Source of the DNA: Microcoleus asticus IPMA8
Lineage (GTDB): Bacteria; Cyanobacteriota; Cyanobacteriia; Cyanobacteriales; Microcoleaceae
DNA length: 64,000 nucleotides
Reading direction: 5' to 3'
NCBI RefSeq assembly: GCF_013179805.1
Contig: NZ_SRRZ01000009.1
Span: 24,794 to 88,793, forward strand
Part shown: positions 8,853-17,746 of the stretch, piece by piece
Layout of the letters: every line of letters starts with the position of its first letter
Position numbering within the stretch: position 1 is the first letter of the stretch
The notes under the pieces: generated by a model
The model's input: the letters and a program-made list of their open reading frames with translations, nothing else
What the model was told of the DNA's origin: nothing
The model's database searches: none
Position numbers and translations under genes: made by a program

Positions 8853-9566
8853 ATGCCTACTATCCCCATTCTCCCCAGCCAATTAGTCGTTACAACTATT
8901 TTAAATTCGATTGAATCTTTGGGATTAGCTAATATTGCAGGTCAAGTATTTTCGGGTGAGCAAGCTGACTCCCGAAAAGAAGTAAATTTAAAAGTTACTG
9001 CCAGAAAGTTTTATACTCAGGGTTTAAAAAATCTCAAACAACAAGACTTGCACGGTGCAATTAAAAATTTTACTGTCACAATTAACATTAATCCGCAATT
9101 CGCGTCCGCTTACAGCTATCGCGGTCTGGTTCGCTATAAATTAGGCTACAAGCAATCTGCGATCGAAGATTTAACTACAGCCATCGAACTCAATCCTTAC
9201 CGAGCCAATTATTACACCAATCGCGGATTTATGCTGACTCGTTTAAAAGATTATACTGAGGCGATCGCGGATTACAACTCAGCACTGCTGCTCAACCCCA
9301 ATTTAACCCAAGCTTACTTTAACCGAGGTGCTATCCGCCTACAAATGGAAAATTCCCTGGCAGCACTAGCTGACTTTGAGTCAGCAATTCGCCTCGATCG
9401 CGATTTTGCTAAAGCTTACTTCAACCGAGGAGTGACTAGATATAAATTGAGAGAGGTTCAGGGAGCATTTGAGGATTTTCAGAAGGCGGCAGGGCTTTTT
9501 AAGCAGCAGGGCAGAATGGATTCTTATCGAGATGCGGTTTCTAAAATTAGAAAGCTATGGTATTAG
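8853..9566 (+). CDS. TPR-repeat protein
   Basis: A 237-residue protein with about four to five tandem tetratricopeptide repeats from residue 45 on. They are visible as repeated AxxxRGxxxxxLxxxxxAIxDxxxAIxLxP units such as AYSYRGLVRYKLG and AYFNRGAIRLQME. TPRs are protein-binding scaffolds, so the partner and role cannot be read from the sequence. There is no signal peptide. The ATG at 8853 is preferred to the in-frame TTG at 8835. The N-terminal 45 residues are not TPR. Confidence 0.85.
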   Translation: MPTIPILPSQLVVTTILNSIESLGLANIAGQVFSGEQADSRKEVNLKVTARKFYTQGLKNLKQQDLHGAIKNFTVTININPQFASAYSYRGLVRYKLGYKQSAIEDLTTAIELNPYRANYYTNRGFMLTRLKDYTEAIADYNSALLLNPNLTQAYFNRGAIRLQMENSLAALADFESAIRLDRDFAKAYFNRGVTRYKLREVQGAFEDFQKAAGLFKQQGRMDSYRDAVSKIRKLWY

Positions 9567-9700
9567 TTAAATTTGGGAATTGGGAACTTGTACGATCGCG
9601 CAGTCGAAGTATTGGCAATTGGGAATGGGCTATTAATAATCAGGTAAGGTGCACCGAAGAGCACCCTACACCTATAATTATGGCGTCAGTCTTGTTAAAG

Positions 9701-11038
9701 TTAGCCAATTCTCAAGGCGGCGTCACCGACTGGCAAGTCATCGGGACGGGAAATAGTAGAAAAGTTAATTGCAAAGGCGGCGTTTTGAACTGCTGCAGGG
9801 GCGGCATTTTGAACGACAGCCAAAGTAACTCCTCCAAATTGAATGAGTGTGTTGCTGCCAGATGGGGTGAATGAGGTGTTGGATAAATTGCTGGTTAAGC
9901 CAATGCGATCGCCCTCTCCCGGTCTAAAATCAAGAATTATATCGCTCGCCGTATCTAAAGCCAGATTTTCACCCGCAATCAGAACAAACGTATCAGTACC
10001 GCCACCGCCGGTGAGAGTATCGCTGCCAATATCGCCCACTAAAATATCGTTACCATCGCCACCGATTAAAACATCGTTTCCTCTGCCGCCTCGCAAAAAG
10101 TCGTTACCAGCATCGCCATTGAGATTATCGTCGCCGAGATTTCCATTCATAATCTCGTTGCCAACACCGCCGCTAATGGAGTCGTTACCTTTGCCACCTC
10201 GCAAAAAGTCGTTACCCGCTTCGCCCGTGATGGTATCGTTGCCTTGGCTGCCGTTAATTGCATCATCCGTCGGTGAACCGATAATGCGATCGTTTGCGCT
10301 ACCTCCCACTACACCGTTAGAATTTTGCTGAGAGTCTTGGGAAGTGACTTGATAGTTGTTCGGGGTGTTGGTCAATCGGAGGGCTCGCAAAGGCAGATTT
10401 ACGAAATTGGTACTGTTAATGAAATCGTTGAGAACATTAACATCGGTAATGATGCTAGAAACGCGACTGGGGACGATTCCTTGAACGACTTTTGCGGTAG
10501 AAATGCGATCGCCCTGCTGCACCGCATCCACCGTTTCAAAACCTTGAATAACGTTGCCAAAAACAGCATAATTGCCATTTAAAAACGGCAAATCATCCAA
10601 AGCAAAATAAAACTGCGAAGAAGCCGAATTCAAAGCATTAGAACGAGCCATTGCCACCGCACCGCGAGTATGCTGCAACTGTGGCGTCTGGGTTACAACT
10701 TGGTTGTAAACAGGTTGCGCGGCCCCTTGCGGCTTGATTTCCAAAGGAATAAAACGCGCCTGATTGGTATCCGGGTCAATAAAACTACCCGTTCCCAATT
10801 GACTGGCTGGAATTGAAGTATCTCTGCTGCGCGGATCGCCTCCTTGCACCACAAAAGGATCTGGCTGACGCACAACTCGGTGAAACATCACCCCGTCGTA
10901 AATACCGCGTTCAACTAAGTCAACAAAATTTCCTCCAGTAAGCGGGGCATTAGTGCCGTCTACTTCGATCGTAACGGGTTGACCGTTAATTACCTGGACT
11001 ACTATAACTTTGCCTGTTAACGGGAGTGCAGCGCTCAT
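9701..11038 (-). CDS. Cyclophilin-type peptidyl-prolyl isomerase fused to RTX calcium-binding repeats
   Basis: Residues 1-205 form a cyclophilin domain. Visible motifs are MFHRVVRQPDPFVVQGGDP (the FHRxx..QGGDP active-site region) and SSQFYFALDDLPFLNGNYAVFG. A linker follows, then at about residues 245-345 several GGxGND-type nonapeptides (GNDFLRGGKGND, GNDVLIGGDGND), the calcium-binding beta-roll repeats of type I secreted proteins. The protein ends with the usual RTX-type tail beginning TDTFVLIAGENLALD. There is no N-terminal signal peptide, which fits secretion by a type I exporter. By family it would isomerise Xaa-Pro bonds, probably outside the cell. No exporter gene is nearby. Confidence 0.9.
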   Translation of the reverse strand: MSAALPLTGKVIVVQVINGQPVTIEVDGTNAPLTGGNFVDLVERGIYDGVMFHRVVRQPDPFVVQGGDPRSRDTSIPASQLGTGSFIDPDTNQARFIPLEIKPQGAAQPVYNQVVTQTPQLQHTRGAVAMARSNALNSASSQFYFALDDLPFLNGNYAVFGNVIQGFETVDAVQQGDRISTAKVVQGIVPSRVSSIITDVNVLNDFINSTNFVNLPLRALRLTNTPNNYQVTSQDSQQNSNGVVGGSANDRIIGSPTDDAINGSQGNDTITGEAGNDFLRGGKGNDSISGGVGNEIMNGNLGDDNLNGDAGNDFLRGGRGNDVLIGGDGNDILVGDIGSDTLTGGGGTDTFVLIAGENLALDTASDIILDFRPGEGDRIGLTSNLSNTSFTPSGSNTLIQFGGVTLAVVQNAAPAAVQNAAFAINFSTISRPDDLPVGDAALRIG

Positions 11039-11158
11039 GGGTAAATTGCTATTTGAGTGAGTGATCTTTGGGTTTTAGAAGCAATCCGCGAATTGCTCCT
11101 ACCCATTTAATCAGAAAACTGTAAACTTGTCTTAAGTACAGTTCTACTTCTAACATTT

Positions 11159-11710
11159 ATGATGTCCCGTCGCAAGTTTTTTAGCACTTTCTTGGCAATT
11201 TGTCTAGTTGTTCTAAGTTTCAATTTTGCCGCACCTGCATTTGCCCTAGGTGGAAAGCTTCCGGCGGTGAATGAAGCCGCACCGGATTTTAGCTTGCCCA
11301 CAAACAGCGGCGACGGACAAGTCTCCCTCTCCGATTTTCGCGGTAAGTGGCTGGTAGTGTATTTTTATCCCAAAGACTTTACCTCGGGATGTACGATCGA
11401 AGCGCGGAGATTTCAGCAAGATTTGCCGAAATACTTGGCAAAGAATACTCAAATTATCGGTATTAGCGCGGATGATGTCGATTCCCATGCGGAATTTTGC
11501 GATTCCGAAGGTTTGAAGTTTCCGCTGTTAGCTGATACGGATGGTAAAGTGAGTAAAGCTTACGGTTCTTGGATGAGTTTTATCTCGGCGCGACACAGTT
11601 TTATTATTGACCCTGAAGGCGTTTTGCGGGAAACTTTTGTGAAGATTAATCCGGCGATTCATTCTAAAGAAGTGTTAGCCCGTTTGGGAGAATTGCAGGC
11701 TAACGGGTAA
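11159..11710 (+). CDS. Exported peroxiredoxin, PrxQ/BCP type
   Basis: A thiol peroxidase of the AhpC/TSA-BCP family. Residues 1-29 form a signal peptide (hydrophobic FLAICLVVLSF, cleavage near APAFA), so the mature enzyme should act in the thylakoid lumen or periplasm. The peroxidatic Cys is in FTSGCTIEARRFQ. In typical PrxQ the resolving Cys follows five residues later (CTxExCxF), but here that position is Arg. The only other Cys is in AEFCDSEGL about 48 residues downstream, so it is either a 1-Cys enzyme or uses a different disulfide. Two adjacent ATGs at 11159 and 11162. Confidence 0.9.
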   Translation: MMSRRKFFSTFLAICLVVLSFNFAAPAFALGGKLPAVNEAAPDFSLPTNSGDGQVSLSDFRGKWLVVYFYPKDFTSGCTIEARRFQQDLPKYLAKNTQIIGISADDVDSHAEFCDSEGLKFPLLADTDGKVSKAYGSWMSFISARHSFIIDPEGVLRETFVKINPAIHSKEVLARLGELQANG

Positions 11711-12084
11711 TACCATTTTAGATTTTAGATTTTAGATTTTAGATTTGAATAATTGGGAATTACTGATGAACCTTGTCTTGGTAGTGAAGACTACATTCCT
11801 CTGTATTTTCAGATTATTTTAGTTTTCACTGCAAACGTTATCAGGTTGATTTGAACTCACATCTTGCACCATTCTCAATAATCCTTTTTTGGGTGGATTA
11901 TCCTGGCCAACCCCTACTCCCCACAAGAAAATCTACTCTTTGTGGAACAGGTCTCAGAGCCCGTTGTTGACAATGCTGCAACATCTCAGTTTTACGGGAA
12001 ATGATAGCTGTTAACGGGACAAGCGATATAAAAGTAAATCTAAAATCTAAAATCTAAAATCTAAAATCGCCTGTCCCGCCATAC
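11711..12084. repeat. Intergenic TTTTAGATT tandem repeats
   Basis: Convergent-gene spacer bordered by two runs of the 9-bp unit in opposite orientation: TTTTAGATT at 11715-11746 and its complement at 12036-12067. The pair could form a large hairpin. Nothing gene-like lies between. Confidence 0.75.
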
Positions 12085-12624
12085 TCAATGAGAATTAAAC
12101 TGGCTATTGATTGCAACAGCATCGACCGCAGAGTCCGGCTCGTAAATTTTTCTATTTCTGCTAGTAAGGCGGCGTTCCGGGTCAATTCCCTCGAAGGTTG
12201 GTGGCAACCAAACTCGGACTACCAACAACACTCCCAAAACTATCAAAAAAGCGCCTGTTGATAATATTTGAACCCAGGGAGTTTCCAGCACTCCCCGCAC
12301 GATGACTTCTCGCAAAACAGATACTATACAAACTTCCACAGCCACCCCGATCGAAACGCGCTGCTCTTGCAAGTAAATAATTAGCAGCCGAAATAATTCT
12401 ACCAAAACTAATAAAAATAGAATGTCGGCAGTCACTTGCTTAAAATTCAAAGGAGGAAGCAGCGAGAAAAACATTTCTCGCTGTTCGAGTACCATGAAAC
12501 AAAACAAACCGATACACAAAGAAATTACAATTAAATCTTGAACTGTTTCGAGAGCGCTGACTATTAGTTTCAGATTCAACCATTGCGGGGGGTGATTAAT
12601 CTGGTTATTTGAACGGTTTTGCAT
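12085..12624 (-). CDS. PsiE-like membrane protein (phosphate-starvation-inducible E family)
   Basis: A 179-residue membrane protein with four hydrophobic segments. The first begins near LIVISLCIGLFCFMV, the second near ILFLLVLVELFRLLI, and the last near LSTGAFLIVLGVLLVV. The middle motif SVLREVIVRGV and the overall layout match the PsiE family, named for phosphate-starvation induction in E. coli; its biochemical role is not known. The start is fixed by AGGAG 9 bp before the ATG at 12624. The C-terminal 30 residues are polar and likely cytoplasmic. Confidence 0.8.
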   Translation of the reverse strand: MQNRSNNQINHPPQWLNLKLIVSALETVQDLIVISLCIGLFCFMVLEQREMFFSLLPPLNFKQVTADILFLLVLVELFRLLIIYLQEQRVSIGVAVEVCIVSVLREVIVRGVLETPWVQILSTGAFLIVLGVLLVVRVWLPPTFEGIDPERRLTSRNRKIYEPDSAVDAVAINSQFNSH

Positions 12625-13113
12625 AGACGGCTCCTGCAATCTGTTTGAGTTGTTTACAGCTTAAGTTAAAGTTAGCTTATCTTTGAAAAAAAATCGGTTT
12701 AATTTATTTATAACCATTATAAAAATTCCCTGTGTTGACAATTTCCCATAAACTTTTATTTACCGCGCAGGCGGGTTGACATTTTGCCAAAGTTTGTGAT
12801 AATCGACATCTGCTATTAGTAGATTTGACTGGTGAAAAGCAGAAGTCAATCGATTTTAGATTTTAGATTTTAGATTTTAGATTGAAGAATGGGATAATTG
12901 AAGAAAGCGACCTCACGGATGAATCCGGCGGCTTGTACCCTGGCTGATGAAGGTCAAAATCCTAAAATGCTGCAACTGCTATAAAATATGAAAATTGTAA
13001 AGAATTATTGACCACAGGTTGATAAACTCAAGTTAGCGACTCTCGGCTTTAATCAAACAAAAGCCGGAAAGTCAACCGAAAAACCAAAAGTAATCCAGAG
13101 AGGATTGAACACA
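12625..13113. other. Intergenic region with compound repeat, upstream of sodB
   Basis: Contains TTTTAGATT units (12852-12883), followed by a hairpin-like fragment near 12905-12945 (CACGGATGAATCCGGCGGC, then TTGTACCCTGG). It is a shortened copy of the compound repeat at 24967-25119 and 45739-45882. The sodB promoter must lie in the last 150 bp; I cannot define it. Confidence 0.6.
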
Positions 13114-13716
13114 ATGGCATTTGAACTTGCACCATTACCCTTCGCCGCTGACGCCCTAGAGTCAGATCATATGTCGGCTAACACGTTTTCGTTCCATCAC
13201 GACAAGCACCACGCTGCTTACGTGACCAACCTCAACAAACTGATTGAAGGGACGGAAATGGCGAGCAAATCCCTTGAAGAAATTGTCAAGGAATCTGCTA
13301 AAGACCCATCCAAAGCCGGCATTTTCAACAATGCAGGTCAAGTTTGGAACCACAATTTCTTTTGGAATTCCCTTGCACCAGGTGGCGGCGGCACTCCGAC
13401 AGGAGCTTTAGCTGACAAAATCAACGCCGACTTCGGCAGCTTCGACAAATTCAAAGAAGAATTTAAGAATGCTGCGACAACTCAGTTCGGTAGCGGCTGG
13501 GCTTGGCTGGTTTTAGATAACGGTACTTTGAAAGTTACCAAAACTGCCAACGCCGACACCCCGGTAGCACACGGCCAAACTCCGTTGCTGACTTTGGATG
13601 TGTGGGAACACGCTTATTATTTGGATTTCCAAAACCGCCGTCCCGACTACATTACTAATTTCTTGGATAATTTGGCTAACTGGGATTTCGCAGCAGCAAA
13701 TTTGGCTGCGGCTTAG
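13114..13716 (+). CDS. sodB: Iron superoxide dismutase
   Basis: Converts superoxide to peroxide and oxygen in the cytoplasm. The 200-residue protein has the Fe/Mn SOD fold. Metal ligands are His near 27 (FSFHHDKHH), His in QVWNHNFFW, and Asp/His in LTLDVWEHAYYLDFQNRRPDY. The residues around the second ligand (AGQVWNHNFFWNSL) and FGSGWAWLV are those of the iron type. The start at 13114 has AGAGAGG 10 bp upstream. A long perfect hairpin follows the stop. Confidence 0.95.
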   Translation: MAFELAPLPFAADALESDHMSANTFSFHHDKHHAAYVTNLNKLIEGTEMASKSLEEIVKESAKDPSKAGIFNNAGQVWNHNFFWNSLAPGGGGTPTGALADKINADFGSFDKFKEEFKNAATTQFGSGWAWLVLDNGTLKVTKTANADTPVAHGQTPLLTLDVWEHAYYLDFQNRRPDYITNFLDNLANWDFAAANLAAA

Positions 13717-13733
13717 TAGCATCTGAGTTTGAG

Positions 13734-13784
13734 GACTAAAGTCCTCACTACAAACTTCATAGGTTCGTAGTGAGGACTTTAGTC
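13734..13784 (+). terminator. Long hairpin after sodB
   Basis: Perfect 18-bp stem GACTAAAGTCCTCACTAC / GTAGTGAGGACTTTAGTC with a 15-base loop, followed by TTTCTT, 18 bp behind the sodB stop. The same GGACT(T/A)CAGTCC motif recurs near 6298 and 42345, so this is also a copy of a dispersed hairpin family. Confidence 0.7.
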
Positions 13785-13964
13785 TTTCTTGAGATGAGTA
13801 TTAACTTGAGTTTGACGGGCGCGGTGCAACGCTGGGCGCAGCAGTGAAAATAAACGCCGAAGGCGATCGGACTACTTCGTAGTAGTTAAAAAATTCTGAA
13901 ATTGTGTTATAGTGCTATCGGTAACTTTTTTACAAATTTTGTAGTTTTAGTGGCTGTTCGCGCG

Positions 13965-14258
13965 ATGACCTCTTCACCAACCATAGCACCCGTTCGATCG
14001 AGTCAAGTTACCCGCAAACCTTATCCCAACTATCGGGTAATAGTCCTCAACGACGATTTCAACACTTTTCAGCACGTTGTGGAATGTTTGACGAAATACA
14101 TTCCAGGGATGACGAGCGATCGAGCATGGAAACTCGCCAACCAAATCCACCACGAAGGCCAGGCCACTGTCTGGGTTGGGCCGCAAGAGCAAGCAGAACT
14201 TTATCATATGCAATTGAGCCGTGCTGGACTGACAATGGCTCCGCTAGAGTCTACATAA
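13965..14258 (+). CDS. clpS: ATP-dependent Clp protease adaptor ClpS
   Basis: ClpS binds N-end-rule substrates and hands them to the ClpC/ClpP machine. The 97-residue protein has a flexible N-terminus and then the ClpS core: NYRVIVLNDDFNTFQHVVECL (the pocket region with the NDD motif) and DRAWKLANQIHHEGQATVW. The ATG at 13965 matches the family start; an upstream TTG frame at 13902 and a GTG at 13950 would only add a hydrophobic, non-conserved piece. Confidence 0.93.
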   Translation: MTSSPTIAPVRSSQVTRKPYPNYRVIVLNDDFNTFQHVVECLTKYIPGMTSDRAWKLANQIHHEGQATVWVGPQEQAELYHMQLSRAGLTMAPLEST

Positions 14259-14394
14259 AAATTTGTAGGGTTGAAGGCTTGTTTAAGTTTCGTTAACTCA
14301 ATTTGAAACCTGCCAAAAGGGTTAAATAACTCGGTTCTCCTGAGCTAGATTATATGTAAACCTGCATAATCTTTTACTCAATTAGGAGAATTTT

Positions 14395-14763
14395 ATGGAT
14401 CATCCTTTTGATTTAGATGCTGCTCAACTCGAAGCAATTAATTTTGGTTTTGAAGAGACCCAAAGTGATGCACTCATCGCCCCCATCGAAGGTGGAATCA
14501 TTTTCACGACTCTGGCTCTAGGTGAAGAAGGTGGGTCTCATCCGATACAGTGTATCTCAGCTCCCTGTCCGGGAAGTGAAGGAGGAGGAGGAGTAGGATT
14601 TACTCCCCCGCCTATTTTCGACCCTCCGATGACCACTATGGCTCTGGGTGAAGAGGGTGGAGGCCCTCCGATGACCACTATGGCTCTGGGTGAAGAGGGT
14701 GGAGGTCCTCCGATGACCACTATGGCTATCGGTGAAGAGGGTGGAGGTCCTATTCCTTCGTAA
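14395..14763 (+). CDS. Graspetide (omega-ester peptide) precursor with four TTxxxxEE cores
   Basis: A 122-residue protein preceded by AGGAG 8 bp before the ATG. The first ~35 residues are acidic and leader-like (DLDAAQLEAINFGF). A core FTTLALGEEGG follows at residues 37-47, then a Gly/Pro spacer with two Cys. Three tandem 14-residue cores of the form MTTMALGEEGGGPP come next (residues 79-120; the third has Ile for Leu), ending in PIPS. The TTxxxxEE pattern is the ring-forming motif of plesiocin-type (group 2) graspetides, where an ATP-grasp enzyme joins Thr hydroxyls to Glu carboxyls. The next gene is such an enzyme. The assignment rests on motif, repetition and context; the product is inferred. 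Confidence 0.85.
   Translation: MDHPFDLDAAQLEAINFGFEETQSDALIAPIEGGIIFTTLALGEEGGSHPIQCISAPCPGSEGGGGVGFTPPPIFDPPMTTMALGEEGGGPPMTTMALGEEGGGPPMTTMAIGEEGGGPIPS
14629..14754 (+). repeat. Three tandem 42-bp repeats coding for graspetide cores
   Basis: Units start at 14629, 14671 and 14713, each with ATGACCACTATGGCT followed by a Gly-Glu-Glu-Gly-Gly stretch. Copies differ by only a few bases, suggesting recent duplication of a core within the precursor gene. Confidence 0.9.
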
Positions 14764-14830
14764 TCTCATTCGTGGCGACAATTGTAGAAGAGATTCTGCC
14801 TAATTCCTGAACTCTTGAAATTGTTTCTGT

Positions 14831-14873
14831 AATGAGACTTTCAAAGATTTAGCCTCATTCGACAGTTTTTTTT
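14831..14873 (+). terminator. Hairpin with T run between precursor and ligase
   Basis: AATGAG / CTCATT stem, extended by one C-G pair after a mismatch, followed by GACAG and a run of eight T. It lies 68 bp after the precursor stop and about 95 bp before the ligase start. It looks like a rho-independent or partial terminator, which would give more precursor than enzyme message. Confidence 0.65.
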
Positions 14874-14967
14874 AATACATAAAAAGTTGCAACACTCTCA
14901 AAACAAGTGATGCGACTTTTAATTTATTTACTTGCATTTTAGCAGATTTTTAATTTTCAATTTTTCC

Positions 14968-15873
14968 ATGAACATTTTAATTCTGGGTAATGATTCAGAT
15001 GCTCATGCTGCTCATATAAAAGATGCTCTCACCCAAGCCGGTGCAGAAGTAGATTATTTAGATACCTATCTGTTTCCAAGACAGTTACGTCTGTCTTGGC
15101 AACCTGATACCCTGGTAGGGTTCTTGACGCTACCCGGAGGTCGCCAGTTGAATTTTCAAGATATTCACAGTGTATTTTGGCGCAATTTCTCGGGTGTTTA
15201 CGTTCCACAGTTAAAAGATGCACATCAACAGCAAGTTGCATTTAATGATTCAATGAGTACAGTGCGATCGCTCGTGCAAGCTTGTCCGGCTCGCTGGATT
15301 AATTCTTGGCAGGCATACCAATTTCATAAAGAAAAACCCCTACAACTGAGCAAGGCAAAGCAAATAGGAGTGACAATTCCTGCAACTTTAATCAGTAACA
15401 ATCCAGAGCAAGTTAGGGAATTTGTCGAAAATCATGAAAAAGCAATTTTTAAGCCTGTTTATGGTGGCGCTCATACGAAGTTAGTCACAGAGACGCATTT
15501 AGAACCTAATCGCCTGGACTTGGCTTTGAGTATTTCTCCTGTCACAATACAAGAGTATATTCCTGGGACAAACATTCGCAGTTATGTGATTGGTGAATCA
15601 GTCTATTCTGCCGAAATTCGCAGTCAAGCTTTGGATTTTCGGGAAGATTTAGAGGCAGAGCTAATTCCGATAGATTTGCCAGAATCAGTTAAAAAACAAT
15701 GTTTGGCAATATTAAAGGCATTTATGCTAGAGTGGACTGCTATTGATTGGCGTGTCAAGCCAACGGGTGAGTATGTATTTTTAGAGGCAAATCCTAGCCC
15801 GATGTTTATACACTTTGAGCGTCAGACTGGTTTTCCGATTACACAAAAATTAGTCAATCTCTTAATGTATTAA
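14968..15873 (+). CDS. ATP-grasp ligase of the graspetide/microviridin (MvdD/PsnB-like) family
   Basis: A 301-residue ATP-grasp enzyme expected to activate Glu side chains of the upstream precursor as acyl-phosphates and join them to Thr as esters. It starts MNILILGNDSDAHAAH, as microviridin-type ligases do. It has an N-terminal domain with VFWRNFSGVYVP, the ATP-binding Lys in AIFKPVYGGAH, the hinge VTIQEYIPGTNIRSYVIG, and a metal-binding end DWRVKPTGEYVFLEANPSP with the conserved Glu and Asn. The ATG at 14968 starts the conserved part. It is the only ligase here, as in single-ligase graspetide clusters; no transporter or protease follows. What else it could be: a ligase for another peptide, but the adjoining core repeats argue against that. 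Confidence 0.88.
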   Translation: MNILILGNDSDAHAAHIKDALTQAGAEVDYLDTYLFPRQLRLSWQPDTLVGFLTLPGGRQLNFQDIHSVFWRNFSGVYVPQLKDAHQQQVAFNDSMSTVRSLVQACPARWINSWQAYQFHKEKPLQLSKAKQIGVTIPATLISNNPEQVREFVENHEKAIFKPVYGGAHTKLVTETHLEPNRLDLALSISPVTIQEYIPGTNIRSYVIGESVYSAEIRSQALDFREDLEAELIPIDLPESVKKQCLAILKAFMLEWTAIDWRVKPTGEYVFLEANPSPMFIHFERQTGFPITQKLVNLLMY

Positions 15874-15880
15874 CTGGGAC

Positions 15881-16305
15881 TTAAGAGGCGATCGTAATTT
15901 TCCCAATCATCCCCGCCTCTGTATGTCCGGCTACCCGCAGGTTGTAACTTCCCGATTTCATGGGAACAAACACCCATTCTGCCATAGCGCCCGGTTTAAG
16001 TTCCAATTCGTGAATACTTCCTTTAATTTCCACATTACCAGCTTCAACTTTTTGAGTCCAACTCGCATCAGCAAAGTTTTTGGCAGTGAAATAATGTTTC
16101 TGCGAACTGGGATTTTTCAGCACTAATTTATAGCGCTTGCCCGATTCAAACTCTAGCAGATTGGGGAAAAACTTAAGTTCCCCACTTCGTTACCTAAACT
16201 AACAGTAATTTCGGTGACAGGTTGGCGAGACAAATCACCTGCAGCACTAGCAATTGCCGCTGGCATCAAGATTGTGATCAAACATAAAATTAGTCCCAAA
16301 ATCAC
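15881..16305 (-). pseudogene. Cupredoxin-like exported protein, broken by one frameshift
   Basis: On the minus strand a GTG at 16305 opens a signal peptide (ILGLILCLITILMPAAIASA) and the mature start GDLSRQPVTEITVSLGNEVG. The frame then reaches a stop within eight codons. Shifting by one base at the G run near 16177 restores ELKFFPNLLEFESGKRY and continues into the intact frame at 15881-16123 with a cupredoxin-like end (YNLRVAGHTEAGMIGKITI). A single missing G in GTGGGGAAC explains it. This is either a real recent inactivation or a sequencing error in the homopolymer. Typical copper ligands are not obvious, so metal binding is uncertain. It is convergent with the ATP-grasp gene, 7 bp between the stops. 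Confidence 0.75.
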
Positions 16306-16421
16306 CTTGAGAGCTCGTTGTAACCCCTGGCTGCGGTAGAATTTGCCTAATTGCCAACCGAGTAAATGGATCGTTGCTGTTCTGACTACTGTTAACGGAC
16401 TAATGACTGCTGACTAATGAC

Positions 16422-17573
<1,152 letters not shown>

Positions 17574-17746
17574 TCAGCAGCCATTAGTTATTAGTTATTA
17601 GCTAGCAGTCATTAGTCATTAGTAGCGTGCTGGTGTGCACACCTTATCCAATTCGCAATTCCCTTTTTCCCAATTACCTTTTTTCCAATGACTAATGACT
17701 ACTGACTACTGACTAATCCCATTACCAATATGATAGGTTATTAATT

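Noticed and set aside
9843..10331. 162-codon plus-strand Pro/Ser-rich frame
   Set aside because: Antisense shadow of the RTX nonapeptide region.
14538..14781. Minus-strand frames rich in HRRTSTLF or GGPPPSSPRAI repeats
   Set aside because: Antisense shadows of the 42-bp graspetide core repeats; the plus-strand frame has the ribosome site and the ring motif.
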